Both the position numbers and the translations under genes were made by a program. The notes under the pieces were generated by a model. The model made no database searches. It was not told where the DNA came from and saw nothing but the letters and a program-made list of their open reading frames with translations. A stretch of DNA of 64,000 bases. Origin: JAVWMQ01 sp036646055. GTDB taxonomy: Bacteria; Bacillota; Clostridia; Peptostreptococcales; Anaerovoracaceae. The DNA is taken from assembly GCA_036646055.1 (NCBI GenBank), contig JAVXMY010000003.1, positions 161,543 to 225,542 of the forward strand, read 5' to 3'. Shown piece by piece: positions 62,008 to 64,000 of this stretch (the first letter of the stretch is position 1; every line of letters begins with the position of its first letter).

Positions 62008-62698
62008 TTTTATACCCCACTCCCCATATTGTCTTTATGTACTTTGGATTTTCAACGGTATCATTTAATTTTTCACGTAAATGTCTAATGTGGACAGTAA
62101 TAGTATTATTACTCTTTGTATAATATTCGTCCTTCCAAATTTGGTGGAATAATTCCTCTGCACTAACCACACTTCCCTTGTTTTCCAGCAAAATTCCCAA
62201 TATAGAAAACTCCGTAGGAGTAAGTTCAAGTACTTTTTCATTTAGCAAGCATTCATGGGTACCCATATTAAATACTAATCCAGAATGAGTAATAATTTCG
62301 TTTTCTGCTTTTTCCAAATGGGCAGGATTATATTTTTTGTATCGCCGCAATTGTGCCTTTACTCTTGCTATCATTTCAAGCGGGCGAAATGGCTTTGTAA
62401 TATAGTCATCAGCGCCAAGTGTAAGACCTGTAATTTTGTCTGTTTCCTCATCTTTGGCTGTTAACATTATAACAGGGTAAGTATACTCCCCTCTAATCCT
62501 TTGGCAAATTTCAAAACCGCTAATATCTGGAAGCATAATATCTAAAATAGCAAGATCAATTTCTGTTGAATTAATACATTCAAGTGCTTCGTTTGCTGTA
62601 TAAAATTTGTATACAGTATAATTCTCATTGGTAAGATAAAGTTCTATCAAATCTGCAATTTCCATTTCATCATCTACTACAAGTATATTTTCAGACAT
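61997..62698 (-). CDS. vanR: VanR-type response regulator (OmpR family)
   Basis: A 233-residue regulator. The receiver domain has D53 (AILDIMLPD), with the acidic pair D9-D10, a conserved T in VIMLTAKDE and K in ITKPF. The C-terminal winged helix (about 140-233) includes LTPTEFSILGILLENKG and TVHIRHLREKL. It matches VanR of glycopeptide resistance operons in length and motif spacing. GGAG lies in the upstream AAAGGAGTG. The promoter has an 11-base tandem repeat, a typical OmpR-family site, so it may control itself. Confidence 0.9.
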   Translation of the reverse strand: MSENILVVDDEMEIADLIELYLTNENYTVYKFYTANEALECINSTEIDLAILDIMLPDISGFEICQRIRGEYTYPVIMLTAKDEETDKITGLTLGADDYITKPFRPLEMIARVKAQLRRYKKYNPAHLEKAENEIITHSGLVFNMGTHECLLNEKVLELTPTEFSILGILLENKGSVVSAEELFHQIWKDEYYTKSNNTITVHIRHLREKLNDTVENPKYIKTIWGVGYKIEI

Positions 62699-62731
62699 AT
62701 AATCACACTCCTTTACATAACTGTGCCTTTA

Positions 62732-62765
62732 ATTATATCAAATATTTATTAATTATTTATTAATT
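62732..62765 (-). promoter_or_regulatory. vanR promoter with an 11-base tandem repeat
   Basis: TATAAT on the minus strand at 62737-62732. Upstream, ATTTATTAATT occurs twice in direct tandem (62744-62754, 62755-62765), spanning the spacer and -35 region, where no good -35 box exists. Eleven-base direct repeats are the usual layout of OmpR/PhoB-family operators. Confidence 0.55.
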
Positions 62766-62930
62766 TTTAATTAACAATTATTAAGAATCCATAAATCCAT
62801 TCCATAACACACTGTAATATTCAACAACAATTAGTACATCTTTCAAAAATTGCTCTTTGGTGTTTCTTTCTATTTGTGGCATAATAGAATCAAAGATAGA
62901 ATAATCCTTATAACAGAAAGTGGGAAAATT

Positions 62931-63173
62931 ATGAATGATTTAATTTTGAATTTAGATAAACTACACACAACCAAAATGGGTGTCGATAGGATAAAAGGAA
63001 ACCTTAATCTTGATGTATCCGATGTAGTTAAATGGTGTTACGAAAAAATAAAAAAATCTGGTGCTGTTATAGAACGAAAAGGCAAGAATTGGTACGTTCT
63101 CATTGATAATTGCAAGATAACCGTTAACGCTCACAGCTACACAATTATCACTGCACATAAATTAAAAAAATAA
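62931..63173 (+). CDS. DUF3781 family protein
   Basis: An 80-residue cytosolic protein of unknown function. The family hallmarks are LDKLHTTKMGVDRIKGNLNL, VVKWCYEKI and ERKGKNWYVLIDNCKITVNA. The start at ATG 62931 follows GTGGGAAAA; the ribosome site is weak. CATAAT at 62879-62884 could be its -10 box. It is divergent from vanR. The stop codon is built into the left arm of the terminator hairpin. The link to vanRSY is only positional. Confidence 0.85.
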   Translation: MNDLILNLDKLHTTKMGVDRIKGNLNLDVSDVVKWCYEKIKKSGAVIERKGKNWYVLIDNCKITVNAHSYTIITAHKLKK

Positions 63174-63190
63174 CTACTTTCGTAGTTATT
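63169..63190. terminator. Terminator of the DUF3781 gene (repeated hairpin, copy 2)
   Basis: Identical stem and loop to 58376-58397: AATAACTAC and GTAGTTATT around TTTC. The stop codon TAA is part of the left arm. It may also serve the minus-strand flavodoxin gene. Confidence 0.88.
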
Positions 63191-63280
63191 TTTTTAGTGA
63201 TACGTCAGTTATATATGTAATATAGTTTTTGTATTGGCCTTTAAACTTACACAAAGATTATGCTCATTTTGTGCACTTGG

Positions 63281-63811
63281 CTATTGATGTTCTATAAAAT
63301 TTAAAAGTGTGGATAAATAAGCTTTATCCGTCCAATCGCATTTTTGACCAACTGCACACACTAATGCTTTTTCCCAAATCTCATATGTAGAAGGGTCTTT
63401 TTTTGAAACAACCTTTTGTAATAGTTTGCAAAGAGTTCTATCTTTAAAAGTCATCGCGTCTTCATCCCATGCCCCTCTTGCATAAAACAGCGGAATACTT
63501 TTCATTTTATCTTTAAAATTGTGAGATTTAATCTGTTGTAGGGCTTTTTCATCAAAGGGAGATGCACCTACACAAAGTACTGCAATTTTTTTATCTAAAA
63601 GATCTAAGTAATTTTTCTTTAAAAAAGACAGACCAGCAATACCGCTTGCGTAAATCCCACCACATAATATAATTGTGTCGTAATTCTTCACCGACTCAAT
63701 ATTAGCTTTGGAAGTCTCCAAACAATCAAATAAAAACTCTTCAACAAGCCAATCAACATATTTCTTGGTAGTTCCATATTTTGATTGATATAGGATAAGA
63801 CCTTTTTCCAT
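63281..63811 (-). CDS. Flavodoxin-domain protein 2
   Basis: A 176-residue flavodoxin-like protein. It has the FMN loop LYQSKYGTTKKYVDWL (6-21) and the second flavin region ILCGGIYASGIAGLSFLKK. The C-terminal third has no motif I know. ATG 63811 is chosen, six bases after AAGGAG; an in-frame upstream start at 63850 lacks a site. It resembles flavodoxin-domain proteins of unknown partner in Clostridia. It is a distant paralogue of the gene at 58416-58892. Confidence 0.82.
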   Translation of the reverse strand: MEKGLILYQSKYGTTKKYVDWLVEEFLFDCLETSKANIESVKNYDTIILCGGIYASGIAGLSFLKKNYLDLLDKKIAVLCVGASPFDEKALQQIKSHNFKDKMKSIPLFYARGAWDEDAMTFKDRTLCKLLQKVVSKKDPSTYEIWEKALVCAVGQKCDWTDKAYLSTLLNFIEHQ

Positions 63812-63952
63812 ATAACTCTCCTTGTATAATATAAATAATCTACACCACAACTATATCATACAAAACCGAAATCCTCAATTAGTAGTGATTAGGGCTTTTG
63901 GTTTGGTCCCGAAGGTACACCATCCCGTTGAAGTTCTTTTTGTATAAAAAAA

Positions 63953-63972
63953 ATAACTACTTTCGTAGTTAT
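63953..63972 (-). terminator. Terminator after the tRNA gene (repeated hairpin, copy 3)
   Basis: ATAACTAC / GTAGTTAT around TTTC, eight paired bases. On the minus strand it starts 7 bases past the tRNA end and is followed by a run of T. Confidence 0.82.
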
Positions 63973-63978
63973 ATTTTT

Positions 63979-64000
63979 TGGTGCGCGTGGAGGGACTTGA
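63979..64000 (-). tRNA. tRNA 3' end, cut by the window edge
   Basis: On the minus strand the last 22 bases read TTCAAGT (T loop), CCCTC (T stem), CACGCGC (acceptor arm), A (discriminator) and an encoded CCA. A terminator hairpin follows directly. The anticodon is outside the window, so the amino acid cannot be named; tRNA-Leu is one possibility from the T-arm. Confidence 0.78.

Noticed and set aside
1..64000. CRISPR arrays, insertion sequences, rRNA genes
   Set aside because: No regularly spaced repeats, transposase-like proteins, terminal inverted repeats or rRNA-like stretches were seen on either strand.

Overview
The window is low-GC DNA with strong AGGAGG-type ribosome binding sites and short gaps between genes. 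Its gene families are typical of strictly anaerobic Clostridia: coenzyme-B12 and radical-SAM lysine aminomutases, a single-chain pyruvate:ferredoxin oxidoreductase, hybrid cluster protein, formate-THF ligase and a valS T-box. A lysine-fermenting member of the Clostridia is the best fit; I cannot name a genus from sequence alone.

Layout. 1-531 is the start of a uracil permease, preceded by an omega-amidase-like nitrilase (584-1426). 1560-14381 is a lysine-to-butyrate/acetate locus. On the minus strand, in order of transcription, it has a sigma-54 activator, kdd copy 2, kdd copy 1, kamA, kamB, kamC, kamD, kamE, atoD and atoA; kal is divergent on the plus strand. Near-consensus -24/-12 promoters stand before both kdd genes and before kal. 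The activator's N-terminal half is itself a Kdd-like domain. The pathway's cleavage enzyme Kce is not in the window. 14423-21435 holds rluB, a two-gene ThrE-type exporter, a Gfo/Idh/MocA oxidoreductase and pyruvate:ferredoxin oxidoreductase.

21725-37002 is a long minus-strand housekeeping operon led by a T-box-controlled valS: valS-folC-dagK-plsX-rnc-smc-ftsY-der-plsY-gpsA-miaB, with many start/stop overlaps. Hybrid cluster protein follows (37505-39106, plus). Then come a BvgS-like sensor kinase and metF-fhs-folD for one-carbon metabolism, rplS-ylqF-rnhB, an NlpC/P60 cell-wall hydrolase, a TagO/WecA-type transferase, xerD, a NUDIX hydrolase, and proline genes split between strands (proB minus; yprB-proA-small membrane protein plus).

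54374-64000 is more accessory. It has a membrane-anchored XRE regulator, a five-domain REC-GGDEF-EAL-REC-GGDEF protein, two flavodoxin-like proteins, an LCM-type methyltransferase, a vanR-vanS-vanY-like set without a Van ligase, a DUF3781 protein, and the 3' end of a tRNA at the right edge. Three near-identical terminator hairpins recur in this last part.

How it works together: lysine is isomerised by KamA and KamDE, with KamBC predicted to repair the B12 mutase. It is then oxidised by Kdd, cleaved (Kce, elsewhere), deaminated by Kal, and CoA is moved by AtoDA. The activator probably links pathway flux to sigma-54 transcription.
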